A stretch of DNA of 64,000 nucleotides from Cinnamomum chago (lineage: Eukaryota; Streptophyta; Magnoliopsida; Laurales; Lauraceae), in NCBI GenBank assembly GCA_038049695.1, contig CP142457.1:26240501-26304500 (forward strand). The letters are read 5' to 3'. The position numbers and the translations under genes were made by a program. The first letter of the stretch is position 1. The number at the start of each line of letters is the position of its first letter. Below the pieces are notes generated by a model. The model saw only the letters and a list, made by a program, of their open reading frames with translations. It had not been told where the DNA came from and did not search any database. Shown one piece after another: positions 11,540 through 23,517 of this stretch.

Positions 11540-14500
11540 GGTCACGTCCCCCAAAATAAGAATTGGGGAAAAACGTGAAAAATAAATTAAATTCAAATTT
11601 TTCTGTGTTTAATACAACACAAGCTTCCAAAAAAGTGGACCCATAAAATTTTTTTCTTATTTCAACCTGTGGTGAGTCCAAATATATTTCATTATATGCA
11701 ACGGAAGCTTAATCAATTGGTATTCAATGATCATAAATAAGATCCAACACGAAAATCAAATAAACATTAAATGTTAAAATTGCAGAATGAATAAAACAAT
11801 TACTAAGGAAATGTTTATTATTAAGGAAAGTTCATCTAAAGAGTTGCTAAGATGACGTTCACTCTCATGCAGGTTCAGACGGCTCCGAAACCGTCTCCGG
11901 CATCCCACTCGGGTTCATCAGTTGGCTCAAACGTTTGAAACGCTTGATCCTCCTCCGTCTCCTGGGTAAAGTAGGGCTCGGTACCTATGCACCAAATATT
12001 ACAAAGTAAACAGCAAGTACATAATCATAATTCGAAATTTAATACAACAACGAGAAGAATATAGACGAGAGTGATCATATAGAAGTAATGACAATAATAC
12101 TGACACGAAAGAACGTATAGCCTAATCCAAATAAAACAAAAGGAGCAATATGATTCACACGAAGACAAGTGTCCCTGTTTTGGGTGGTCAGCCCTAAATA
12201 AATCGGGAGAGCCCGTCCATAACGTCGGTGGTCATAAACCGATCGAATTAAAAACAAATCAGGATAACCTGTTCACATTCAAAGCGGATTATAAGTGATC
12301 CGGTCACATCGGTGATCAACCGTCCATATATCGAGCTGCAGTCGTCCATAAATGACCCACATAAACATAAACATATAAGCATAATAGACCTGAATAATAA
12401 AGCTCCGACACAAGAGTCCTAAGTCAAAATAAAGTGCTGGCCATTCCACATCCCATATCATAATCAAATCGTCATACAAAATTTGCCGAGCTACTTTATA
12501 GTCCATAATAAACAATATGGTATGCATCTAAAGAAATACATATCATAAACCAACATAGAAATGCATGCGAAGGTTAATACATAAATACGAATCGATCCTA
12601 AGGTCAAACATAAGGTCTCGTACCCCACAACCATAGAAATCTCTAATAAATATAAGATCAATACATCTATTTTCCATCAATGGTACATAGACCCACTTAA
12701 GGGTTTTCCAATAGAGATGGGTTGAACTCGAATTCATTAGGATTTTCCCGAGGTCATACAAAGTACTAAACCCCATGTTAGTAGTATACCGTTGCCCGGA
12801 CGGTATTTACTCGGTCCAAAGATTCAATTAATAAAAGTATAATTTTAACACATTAAAAACTAAGATGTCATTTAATATTAATTTGCAACTAAAAATAATC
12901 TTGGTCTATAATTTTAGAAAACTTGAGGACCCACCTAAGATATCTCCCAACTCAATTCTTTATAAAATATGTTAAATTCCTAATTGAATTCATTACAAGC
13001 TAATGATCATCTTTTTAACTCAAGGACTAATGGGCCATAAATTTTAAAAATCAAATGCCCATGTCCCCATCACAACAGTTGTAAGTTTGTAATAGGACTC
13101 ATCTCTCTCCTTCATTCCTATCCTTAACAGGTCATGTACTATCATCACATGGGATGACATCACCTGACATCTCCACTCTCTTATTTGATTTCAAAACCCA
13201 TTCAAAATATGCAAGAGTCAACCGTTCTAACATGAAGCCTCTCTCTCTCTTTCCTCTCTTTTTTTTCAACTCATCAAGCTGTGAAAATCACACGCAGAAG
13301 CCAGAACGATGGCTCCACGTCTGCGCATCTCGACTCTCTGGGAAATGGGGCCCACTGATCACACCTCAAGATCAGCCTGCACCATCAAGGTCGCCCAGCC
13401 ATGTAAGGACGGATGTGCGGACTAGATTTGTGATCAAATCCCCTAGTGGACCCCACCACTGCCTAATATCCAAAATAAAACCCCATCTGATGATTAACGC
13501 CCCGGACTGTATAAACCCTTAGATGAGTGGTCAGATGGGACCCAATCGCCACGGGTCCACCACCATTAGGTTCGCCCCTGGGTCCTCTATCAGATGTGGG
13601 GACCCGATCTACAAGCAATGGCCCACCTGGGTCCCATGGTCAAAGGCACAAAACAACCCAGACGATTGCACAGGTTCTGTTCCCAGTATTGTGTACGCAG
13701 GTTTGGCTACAGTGGTTCTGCCGCCCATCAAGGCCACTTGGAATGGTGGTCTCACATCCCTAAACACCATTCTACAGAAGATGAAAAAGGGATTTTGGAA
13801 TCCAAATAGGACTGGGTAATGGCAGCAGAAGTTGAAAACAGGGTAATATTAAATACGAAAAATCGATGGAACAATTAACATCATAAAAAAAAAAAAAAAG
13901 GCATCAAAGGGTTTCTATATGCATTGGCACGCAAATCAAGGAGAAAACAAGTATTAAATCTTATAAATCATGATTAGGTACTTGCCTTTTTACCGGATTG
14001 AAGAGAAAAGCACAGATCTTCACCAAAACCCAATCCGAGATTACTACGGCGCTCAATCACAGTCCTAATACCAATCTGATATAAGAGATGAGAAAGAAAT
14101 ACCCAGGTGATCAGATCTATGGTATTCCTATCCAAAACCTAGCATTAGAAAGAATATGAAGATAACCTAAAAGTACAGATCTACTCCTAATGATTTGAGG
14201 AGAGGGTTACCTGAGATCAGAAGGTTGAGCCAAGAATGCTGGTATGCTCAGATCTTGATTCTGATGGCTGGATCCAAAAGCCGGTATGGCTTGGAAAGTT
14301 GAAAGAGGAAGAAGATGAAAGGGTTACGGGAGGAGTTGCAGAGAGAGATAAGTGGTTTCATTAAAAAGGGATTAGGTTAAAAGAGTATTATTGGGCTTAA
14401 GTCATTGGGTCAAAACTATGGGTCAGGTCATCTACCCATCAACCCAACTCACCGATCCAAGCTTCTAATCTATCGTGTACCCCACTTAATTCTACCCACT

Positions 14501-14587
14501 TAAATAGCTAAAATACATTTAATTAAAATAATAAAAATATCTAATAAAAATATGATAAAATATTATAGGTGGGACCAGGATCTTACA
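11540..14587 (-). mobile_element. Solo LTR, probable Ty3/gypsy, antisense, in the receptor kinase
   Basis: A 3.05-kb insertion flanked by a perfect 5-bp duplication ATTTT (11535-11539 and 14588-14592). Read on the minus strand it begins TGTAAGATCCTGG and ends near GGGGGACGTGACC. Its 3' part shares landmarks with the relic ending at 61906 (GGTGCATAGGTA.CGAGCCC and the ACGTG...GGGGACGTGAC end), so both derive from one family. There is no gag-pol, primer site or partner LTR. Old enough to have a worn end, but younger than the host gene it interrupts. Confidence 0.7.
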
Positions 14588-15829
14588 ATTTTAGTGATTG
14601 GTGCCATTCTCACAATATGCTCTGGCATTACTATGGCAGTGTTTGGTTACCTAATTTCAAGACGTGGTTTGTGGGCACATGTAAAGTCATGTGAGGATAA
14701 ACTTGGTACGACAGAAGACATTGTTCTGCGGTCATTTTCTTATAACGAGCTTGCCGTGGCTACAAATGGCTTCAATCAGGTACTTGGTCGTGGCTCTTTT
14801 GGTACTGTTTATAAAGGGGCCTTATCGAACAATGAGAGAACTGTCACAGTGAAGAGGTTGGAGAAAGTGGTGGAGGAAGGAGAAAGGGAGTTTCAGATGG
14901 AGATGAGGGCTATTGGGAGAACCCATCACAGGAACTTGGTGCGCTTGATTGGCTTCTGCAATGAGGGTTTCAATAGGCTTTTGGCATATGAATACATGAG
15001 TAATGGTTCGCTCGCGGATTTCATCTTCAGGGGTGAAGGTCGGCCTCTTTGGAGTGATAGGGTGAGAATTATATTAGAAGTTGCTAGGGGGATACTCTAT
15101 CTACATGAAGATTGTGAGCCCCATATCATCCACTGCGACATAAAGCCACAAAATATACTCATCGATGAGTTTTGGACTGCAAAAATTTCTGACTTTGGGC
15201 TGGCGAAGCTGTTGACGTCGAATCAAGCAAGAACATTCACAGGACCCAGAGGGACAAGAGGGTACCTGGCCCCAGAATGGTACCAAAACAAACCAATATC
15301 AGTAAAGGCAGATATATACAGCTTTGGGATTGTATTGCTGGAGATTGTATGTTGCAGGAGGAACATCGAGTTAGAGGTCGAAGATGACGAGATCATTCTA
15401 ACTGATTGGATCAGTAAGTGCTATCGAGCAGGGGAGCTTGCTAAGCTATTTCATGGTGAAGAAGTAGAAAAGAAACAGTTTGAGAGGGTTGTGATGGTGG
15501 GTTTGTGGTGTATTCAAAGTGAACCTGCTTTTCGTCCTTCAATGAAGAATGTGATTTTGATGATAGAAGGGAATATGGATGTTCAGGTTCCTCCATTTCC
15601 AGCTTCTAAGTCTCAAGTCGTTTTAGTTTTTTTAACGAACCATGTCGACGGTTCTGTTAGTGTGTATGCAATTTGTGCTTTCCATTTGTCTCTTTCTCCG
15701 TACTTGGTTAAAAATAGAAAAGCAATAAAGTTTCTAAATGTGTGCCCCACATGCTTTATATTACCTTGGGATTCTGTGGACTGGATGGGGGACCGGGCCA
15801 TGGATCGGTCCCCCATTCAGTCCAAGTAG
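14588..15829 (+). pseudogene. Receptor kinase, 3' part: transmembrane segment and Ser/Thr kinase domain
   Basis: Third piece of the same gene. A transmembrane helix (TILVIGAILTICSGITMAVF) leads into a complete kinase domain. It has the Gly-rich loop GRGSFGTVYKG (14786-14818), the ATP-binding Lys in VTVKRL (codon 14852), HCDIKPQN (15131-15154) as the catalytic loop, DFG (15191-15199) and GTRGYLAPEW (15251-15280). The HCD form in place of HRD marks a non-RD kinase, common in plant immune receptors. The usual short C-terminal tail after PPFPAS is replaced by about 70 unrelated residues before the stop. The frame is otherwise clean, so the gene was probably working until the LTRs arrived. Confidence 0.9.
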
Positions 15830-17470
15830 CAGGACTGTTATATTATTTCACTGTTGGTGTTTGTGTATGATGATAATTAAATAACTAATGGAGGATTTTC
15901 TAGTTCTATATATAGAAAATGAGAAAAGATACATGTGCTTCGTATGTAACATATGTAACTTTCTTTAAGAGGTTTCTTTTCCACTCCCTTGGATTGAACC
16001 AATATAAAATGAAGCCCAGCTTATAATGATTGTTGATTAGCTAGTGGTTTGCTGGCTCAACCCAAAACCTAGTAGCTCAATAATAATCCAAGAGTCCAAC
16101 TAAATTAAACTTTGCAAATGCAGAAAGCATATACAACGGTGAAAAAACAAAAAAAAACAAAAAAAAATGGTGTGTGCTATGTTCCTCTATTGAGCTGACT
16201 TAATTGAATCATGCAAACTTAATTGCACAAACTTATCACACAGTCCAAGCCGAGGCCAAAGATCCAAGGCAAGAAATTTAGAAGGGTTAGTTAAAGAATT
16301 ATATATAAAGAAACAGTGTGTGTGTGTAGGGATCTATGGCCCAACAGCTGAAAAGAGCTTTATTGTAAATCAAATGAGAAATTTCACCTCAAAATTTCAC
16401 GATACTTTCCTCCACAAAAACTTTTCCTCCACAAAAACTTTTGATCTCTTTACAGCACTTTAACCACACACTACTACACAATCAACACAAGATATACAGC
16501 TATTCTAGGCTATTTCTAGATGCAAAATCTTTTGCATTGAAAGTGAGTTTCTAAAATAAAACTTAAATTCCCTAGATGACTTTCAGGTTTTAGGTGATTC
16601 TTAGACTCCGCAGGCAACCTTTAGACTCCATAGGAAATATTAAGACTATAATTCTAGCATAATCTCCCCTTAGTTTGAATACTTAATTTACTTTCAAGTC
16701 TCAATGACCCTTCTCCATAGGTCAATTTTTAATCCTTTTGACACATTTTATTGATTTATTCTTCAAAAAAAATTCATTTTCTTCATTTTCTCTCGGAGGA
16801 TTTTACCAGAAATCTCTCTTAGATTTGGTGGAGAAAAAAGAGATCCAAAATATTTATCCATCATAGTGGTCATAGGGGGCGTTTTCAATTTTTTTTTTTA
16901 AACTGTTTATTAGGTAGCGATATCGCCACTATCTTCTTTTATACCCAGCCAAAACCCTTCCCCCTCCTTTCTTCTTCTTCTTCCTCTCTTCTACTCCAGC
17001 AATTTGAATGTGACCTACCGATATGTGAAATCATATATAAGTCCTTTAGATTATCCTAATTCCTTGACCCAAGACTCCAAAGTTTAACGGCTCTTTATAA
17101 AAAAAAAAATTTGACCCCTCGATCCAACAATCTACTCAATTTAGTTTGGTGCAAATCCATGGATCCGGTGTGGATACAGGGTGGGGAATTTGATGATCCA
17201 TTCAATACACAAGTGGGCAGTACATGGCCGTCCAAATGGAAGTCCCCTTTGCAAACTGTCCCTATGAGAGTATTTTCCCTCTAAAGCAATATTAGAAAAG
17301 TATTTTCAGAAAATTATACCTTAAGAAAGACACGCCTCAAGAAAGACACTCCTAGGGCCCCTTTGCCTGACGGAATTGAATTCCTAGTAACTCTATTAGA
17401 TAAAATCTATGGGTATTCTGGAGCCCTGTTCCAGAACTACATTAGAAGAGTGTGAGAGAAAATTGTAATG
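15830..17470. other. Intergenic, nothing firmly recognised
   Basis: 3' flank of the receptor kinase. Contains a short TG repeat near 16317 and a self-complementary GCGATATCGC near 16918, with no exon or bounded element. GGGCCCCTTTGCCTG at about 17355 looks like a worn TIR start without a visible partner. Confidence 0.4.
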
Positions 17471-17479
17471 GCCATGAAG

Positions 17480-18200
17480 TTTTCAATGAAAATCACATCT
17501 TTTGCATTGGAGGAGTACATTCTTTTGGATCGGAGCACAAAGTAAAGTTAAGTGATTTTATTTTCGTTCTATGTCTTTAATTTAATTTTTATGTCCCTAT
17601 GATGCATGTTTAATAGAATAATAGATCTGCCTTCGCGCCATAGGCAAACCTCCGCTTTATATTTTTAATAAAAAAATTTTCGATCAGTTAATCTTCTTTT
17701 GATAAAATATACTTAGGTTTATATGCTTTTGATATTTTATGCTTAATTTGTTAACTAACGCTCAAAGTAATTTATATTTTTATTAGGTGATGGAGATCTT
17801 GGATTCTTCTGCTTAAGAATTGAATTTTAAAAGAAAATTCTCTTTCTGATCAGAAACATTGAGTTGTTTCTGATCTGAGTTATTTGCAAGACAAAAGACT
17901 CAATTAAAATATGTGAATTGAGGATTGAAATTAATTAATGAACTCTTTGTTGCTTTGATCTACCTTTATCATTATTTATCCGTTCATCTTGCATTGTAGC
18001 TTTATCTCTCATTCAAATTTTGATTTATTTTTATTTTCATTATAAAAAAAATCAGAGTTTAATAATAAAAAAAAGATATTTCAGTAGTGCTCTCTGTAGG
18101 ATTCGACCTGGACTTGCCACTGTCTCAAAAAGACAGCTGTGCACTTGCAGTGTTAAAAGATTGAACTTAAATTCACATCATCTTTGTATTATGATGTATA
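17480..18200 (+). other. Possible worn Ty3/gypsy LTR end
   Basis: The phrase TAGGATTCGACCTGGACTT at about 18098 resembles a stretch near the 3' end of many Tat/Athila-type LTRs, and the preceding AT-rich 600 bases have LTR-like composition. I see no clear terminal dinucleotides, target duplication or coding domain. Treat as a weak suggestion of an old LTR fossil. Confidence 0.25.
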
Positions 18201-18530
18201 TATAAATAACAAGAGAATTATATCTATTACATTTATATTTGAAAAAGTCCTCATCTAATAAGGATTTCACAGTATTTGAACTTGTGCATATCTAGGATAA
18301 GCCAAATAGCCAACCGATCTTATCCTTGAGATTGGGCTGAATCAGATCTATTCACAAGTGTATGGGTGGTTTCTCTAGTTTAAATATTCTTCCAAAAGAA
18401 TCATATGGTATCATTCCAAACTCATAATTTCATGTACATTTGTTCCCCTGTCTTAAAATTGATGCATTTTCCTCTACATGTTTAAATGAATGTGTGTATA
18501 AATTTGGACATAAGTATTTAGATGAAAACT

Positions 18531-18850
18531 CACTAGTAGAAAAGGGACTTTTAGCGGCCGCCATTAGCCGTCGCTAAAAGTCCCCTGGCGGTCGCTAATG
18601 GGTATTAGCGACCGCCTAGCGACCGCTAAATAGCGGCCGCGATAAGCTCGTCGCAAATGGTTATTAGCGACCGCCACACCCTTTAGCGACCGCCATTTAG
18701 GCCTTTAGCGGCCGCCAAAAGTAGTTAAAAAATAAAAAAAAAATATTTTTTGATTATTTGCGGCCGCCATTTAGGCCTTTAGCGACCGCCAATGGCGGCC
18801 GCAAATAATGAGAAATTTTTTTTTATTTTTTTTTGTTTTTGAAAATACCT
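18531..18850. repeat. CACTA left end: TIR and subterminal repeats
   Basis: After the CACTA terminus, the motif TTAGCGACCGCC and its variants (TTAGCGGCCGCC, inverted GGCGGTCGCTAA) recur about ten times in both orientations within 260 bases, forming strong potential hairpins. This is the typical subterminal layout of CACTA elements. Confidence 0.9.
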
Positions 18851-19005
18851 TTAGCCGCTAATACATAAAAAAAAAATTTCCCGATTTTACAAATTTTTCC
18901 TTTTTTTTTTGTACCTGTACCTGTACATATACTTGATTATATTACATACAACTAAAACAATTAATTAAAAATACTAATAACAAAACAAAGACTTATATTA
19001 ATCAC

Positions 19006-19118
19006 ATTGAAAACATTACAAAAATTTCAAGAAATAATCTTTACAATTCAAGCAAAAATCATATTGAAAACATTACAAAAATTTCAAGAAATTATAATCT
19101 TTACAATTCAAGCAAAAA
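19006..19118. repeat. 57-bp tandem duplication
   Basis: Two near-identical 57-bp AT-rich units start at 19006 and 19063 (ATTGAAAACATTACAAAAAT), followed by an A tract. They lie within the CACTA element. Confidence 0.8.
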
Positions 19119-19498
19119 AAAAAAAAAAAAACAACAAAAATAAATATATTGTCTTGACAGGGTGTTGTGATCGATCCGATGCTCTCAAACCTGAAAACAA
19201 AACGATTAATAAATATTAATAGTTAATTAAAAAAATTGGCAATATATAGTAAATATAAACGAAATTAAGTATTAAAATCAAAATTTTGAGAGTTAAACCT
19301 ACGTTTTAACTATACGAAAAATCCGAGAGTCGAAATCTCAAGCCATCAATTCCAGCAAGTCGGGGATGAATATGAGCTTGTGCCCGTCCAGTTTCACGAA
19401 AACCGGAGCCCGTTTGCACGATTTGGGCTCTTGGAGGCTAATTTCTTCAGTTTTAAGTTAACGTTTTCAGTTAAATCTACGTTTCAAGCATACGAGCA

Positions 19499-20480
19499 AT
19501 CCGGGAGTCCTATTTGCGAGCCGTCAGTTCCTACAAGTCACTCTACCCACGAGCGAAGTGCTCGTGCTGGTTTTTGATTTTTCCGGTGGCCGTTTCCCGT
19601 TTCGGACCCCCGGCGGGCAGTTTTCGAGCCAAGTGTTGGAAAATGACAGGTTTTCGCTCGTAATTCTCTAACCGGGAGTGCTATTTGCGAGCTGTCAGTT
19701 CCTACAAGTCACCCTACCCGCAAGCGAAGTGCTTGTGCCGGTTTTCGATTTTTTCGGGGGTCGTTTCCCGTTCCGAACCCCCGGCGGGCCGTTTTGGAGC
19801 CTAAGTGTTGGAAAATGACAGGTTTTCGCTCGTAATTATCTAACCGGGAGTCCTATTTGCGAGCCGTCAGTTCCTACAAGTCACTTTACCCTTGAGTGAA
19901 GTGCTCGTGCTGGTTTCCAATTTTTCCGGTGGCCGTTTCCCGTTCCGGACCACCGGCGGGCCGTTTTTCGAGCCTAAGTGTTGGAAAATGACAGGTTTTC
20001 GCTCGTAATTCTCTAACCAGGAGTCCTATTTGCGAGCTGTCAGTTCCTACAAGTCACTCTACCCTTGAGCGAAGTGCTCGTGCTGGTTTCCAATTTTTCC
20101 AAAGGCCGTTTCCCTTTCCGGACCCCCGGCGGGCCTTTTTGGAGCCTAAGTGTTGGAAAATCCTATGTTTTTGCTCGTAATTCTCTAACCGGGAGTCCTA
20201 TTTGCGAGCCGTCAGTTCGTACAAGTCACACTACCCTTGAGCGAAGTGCTCGTGCCCGTTTTTTATTTTTCTGGGTGCCGTTTCCCGTTCCGGACCCCCG
20301 GCGGGCTTTTTTGGAGCCTAAGTGTTGGAAAATCCTATGTTTTCGCTCGTAATTCTCTAACCGGGAGTCCCATTTGCGAACCGTTAATTCCGACAAGGCA
20401 CTCTACCCACGAGCGAAGTGCTCGTGCTGGTTTCCGATTTTTACGGGGGCCGTTTCCCGTTCCGGACCCCCGGCGGGCCG
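19499..20480. repeat. ~173-bp minisatellite within the CACTA element
   Basis: Six head-to-tail units of about 172-174 bp begin near 19499, 19672, 19846, 20019, 20190 and 20362, each opening with CCGGGAGTCCTATTTGCGAG or a close variant. Inside each are TCACTCTACCC, CGAAGTGCTCGTG and GACCCCCGGCGGGC. The first unit blends leftward into a more worn copy at about 19310-19490. Units differ by scattered substitutions, so the array is not brand new. Confidence 0.9.
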
Positions 20481-20904
20481 TTTCTCTCTCATATGCTTGC
20501 TTGAAATCTCACTCTATGACAAGAAAAAAGAGGAAAGCATAATTAAAGCCATACATACCTTACAGAAGATGGAAACGCACAAGACCCATAACCTACAACA
20601 CACACAAAACAAAAAAAACGATGTAGCTCAGCCACTGAGGAAAAAAAAAAAACATGAGAACAGGAGACAACAGTTTCACCCCCTACTTCTGAATGAGAAG
20701 CCCCCACAACACTCAGGCACTTCACCCATGACTCAAAACAATTTCCCAAAAAGGGCTCACAATCAAGACTAGGCGGTAAAAATATCACCTTCCAAAACCC
20801 AAAAAAAAAAAAAGAATACAATTTATACCAACCTCACCCCCTGTTTCAAATGTTATCCAAACTACAGAATGTAATAAAACTAAAATTTGAAAAAAAGAGG
20901 AACT

Positions 20905-21090
20905 AAATAGGAAGAGCAAAAGAAACACTGACCTTGGATTGTAAAATACAGTGAAGGGACTATGGTTGTAGCAGCATGTGCTGCTGCAACTAGAATCCCA
21001 ATAAGCATAATATCACTTGACAAAACAGATGAAGATATATTCATAGGTTGCTTCTTAGCCCGCCTAATAATGCCCAAGAGTAGTTGTGAT
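20905..21090 (-). pseudogene. Captured exon of an unrecognised gene (hydrophobic)
   Basis: On the minus strand an open stretch reads [20 protein letters not shown], continues through [11 protein letters not shown] and a hydrophobic run [18 protein letters not shown], and meets a plausible splice donor (CCAAG/GTCAGTG) near 20936. It looks like a membrane or structural helix of a host protein carried in the CACTA element. I do not recognise the family, and its upstream acceptor is unclear. Confidence 0.4.
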
Positions 21091-21799
21091 TTTTCATCTA
21101 TGCTCTCAAGCAGAAGCAAAAAAAATGTGAATCACAAAAAAGTGGCAGATACCAAGATATGATTACTTATGATTGTATAGCTCATATAAATCAGTTGATA
21201 CATGGAAAAGAGAAGACTTCCAAAAATCAATTGATATGTGAGAAGAAGAGAATGAATATTTTTGAGATTTTGGAAAGAAAGAAACAAAATATATTCAGCA
21301 GCTGGTGACCTTGAATTAATTCATATTAAAAAAAAAACACGCACTATATTTCAGAGACTGAAAACACGATCAAGTCTGATTTCAAATAAAAAGATGACTC
21401 CCACAAATGATGGCAACTCTTGTCTTTCCTCTACCAATTTCTGCTATACTATTTATTTCTTGCCTTTATTATCATGAACCTATATTGCAGACATTTTCTC
21501 CTGACTGATATGATGTGGACTTTCACTTTTCTTTAGGAGACTTAGATCCAGAATGAAGCATTTATAGTATAGACTTATGGAATACCTAATAAATAAGACA
21601 AAATCACTGGCAAAGAGTCTCTTTCCGCTCACAAATAAACTCCAACCAGTCGTAAGTAAATGCCGCTTTGGCTGACCTGTAATCATGAAGAGGAACAGGA
21701 ACTAGCTCTCGGTTACTTGAGTATGAGAATAATAAACATAAAAGAAGTATCTACAAAGATTTTCATGAGTGCTTGTATCACTGGGTGTCAGTGTCTTAC

Positions 21800-21890
21800 A
21801 GAAAAACTCCATCTGTGGTTTAATTGACTTGAGTGCAAGTTCTGATGCCAGCAATATCTCCTTGTCAAACTGCATTACAGTTTCAAACAG
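21800..21890 (-). pseudogene. Captured exon of an unrecognised gene
   Basis: The minus strand shows an acceptor-like TTTTCAG near 21890, an open reading [20 protein letters not shown] followed by [10 protein letters not shown], and a donor-like CT/GTAAGA near 21800. The sequence is helix-like and clearly protein-like in composition. It lies on the same strand as, and downstream of, the DP exons, so it may be from a second captured gene. Confidence 0.4.
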
Positions 21891-22620
21891 GCTGAAAATT
21901 TTAGCAGTTAAACTTCAAGAGAAGTAATGACCGCATCATATTTACATAAACATAAAAGAAAGGTACACGCGTCCAGTTATGTGCTTGTGAATTGTGATTG
22001 TGGGAGTTTCTGTTCCTTCAATTGATTTTACATGAGATTCCATGCAACCGAACAGTATAAGAAAAGTTGCAACAGAATCTCAATAGAACAGAGGATTAAG
22101 CATGCGATTCTTTCATCAACACTTACACTTTCTAAGGTGGTCCGAGCTGAACTCCAGTTCTATGAGGCTGAATTAAAAAGCTTCTTGTGGGCTGTTCTCT
22201 TTGAAACTACAGGAATGACTTCATATTAAGAGGATTTTTTCCTTCTCAAGTTTCTGTAAGAAGTCTCTTCAAAGCTCACCTAACCTTTGCTCTCTGCCTA
22301 ATTACTAAAGATTTTCAAGGCCATACTTTGTTTAATCTTCTTAATTTTTTGGGATTTCCTACTCCACTAAATAGAAGTTTATAGTTTTAATGTTCAAGGG
22401 AACATATTGTTTCTGTTGTCCATGTATCTTTGTATAAAGTCCTTTGTTTGCTCTTTTGGGGATTGTTAGTAGTTTCAGTTCTTCCATCAATACATATCAA
22501 CCTTCCAGCAAAGAAAAAAAAAAGTAAAAAGGGAACAATTGTGCATTAAGATTTTACTATCTTTTACTCAATGAAGAAAAAAACGAGAACTTTGAGGATC
22601 ATTGTGTGTTTCCACATCAA

Positions 22621-23100
22621 ATTCAGATCACAGTCAACTGCATGCAATTGCATCACCGATTTTTCTCCATCATTCATTCAACAACATTAACAAACAACAA
22701 CAAATAAATCAAATGAAAAAAAAATTAAAACATACTAGCAGCTGTAGCAAGATTGAATGGTGCGAGCAAAAACAGGGTTTCCTACACTCAATACACAAAA
22801 ACAGCAACAGGAAAAAAATTTAAAAAAAATAAAAAATCTATAACTGTATACATATATATAATTCAGATCACAGCCAACTGCATGCAATTGCATCACCGAT
22901 TTTTCTCCATCATTCATTCAACAACATTAACAAACAACAACAAATAAATCAAATGAAAAAGAAAATTAAAACATACCAGCAGCTGTAGCAAGATTGAATG
23001 CTGCGAGCAAAAAGAGAGTTTCCTACACTCAATACACAAAAACAGCAATAGGAAAAAGATTAAAAATAAAAAAAAAATCTGTAACTGTATACATATATAA
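22621..23100 (-). repeat. Exact-period 240-bp tandem duplication with a candidate exon
   Basis: Units start at 22621 and 22861, both with ATTCAGATCACAG. Each carries on the minus strand a short candidate exon (acceptor-like GTAG, then a frame reading ETLFLLAAFNLATAAG in the right-hand copy, then GGTATG-type donor), so the candidate exon is duplicated too. The units differ at only a few positions. Confidence 0.8.
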
Positions 23101-23239
23101 ATCGGGAAAGAGAGAGAAATAGAGAGACAGAGGGAGAGGGAAAGGGAGAGGCAGCGGGAGAGAGAGAGAGAGAGGACCAGTGGCAGTTCAGGTGCAGGGA
23201 ATGAGAGAGAGAACCGGTGGCAGCTCCAATCGTGCGGGA

Positions 23240-23304
23240 GGGAGAGGGAGGCCTCCATTACTTGCTTTCTTTTCAATCCGACTCATCAGTCCTAAGCGTA
23301 GTGC
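23240..23304 (-). pseudogene. DP transcription factor fragment, exon 5 (partial)
   Basis: After the acceptor TTGCAG, the minus strand reads ALRLGLMSRIEKKASNGG. In DP proteins the same place reads about 'ALRLGLMSRIEKKAAYLQELE', the start of the coiled dimerisation region. Similarity stops after KKA, where purine-rich sequence of other origin begins, so this is the downstream edge of the captured segment. It joins in phase with exon 4 (...DDIKELE). Confidence 0.75.
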
Positions 23305-23389
23305 CTGCAAGATGACAAAAATATTAGGAATGTTTATCAAGAGTCAAGAGTGCATATGGGTATTAGTTTCTCTAAAGAAGTACTACTCT

Positions 23390-23396
<7 letters not shown>

Positions 23397-23441
<45 letters not shown>
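23397..23441. repeat. (GA)n microsatellite
   Basis: About 22 GA dinucleotides in a row between DP exons 4 and 5, with related purine-rich sequence at 23105-23175. Confidence 0.95.
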
Positions 23442-23443
<2 letters not shown>

Positions 23444-23517
23444 TGAGTGACAACAAGTGGAACCAATGTCTCAAGACCATCTTAATATAATATAATAAAA
23501 TACAAAATGGCACATAC

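Noticed and set aside
6903-14587. The two inserts in the receptor kinase as ordinary introns
   Set aside because: They carry LTR-type ends and 5-bp target duplications and the gene family is usually intronless here; splicing them out is possible but unsupported.
20065-20542. Open frames across the 173-bp minisatellite
   Set aside because: They simply read the tandem unit repeatedly; no start context or homology.
22914-23276. Minus-strand 120-codon frame rich in Leu/Ser
   Set aside because: It reads GA/CT repeats out of frame with the DP exon 5 reading, which is supported by homology and splice phase.
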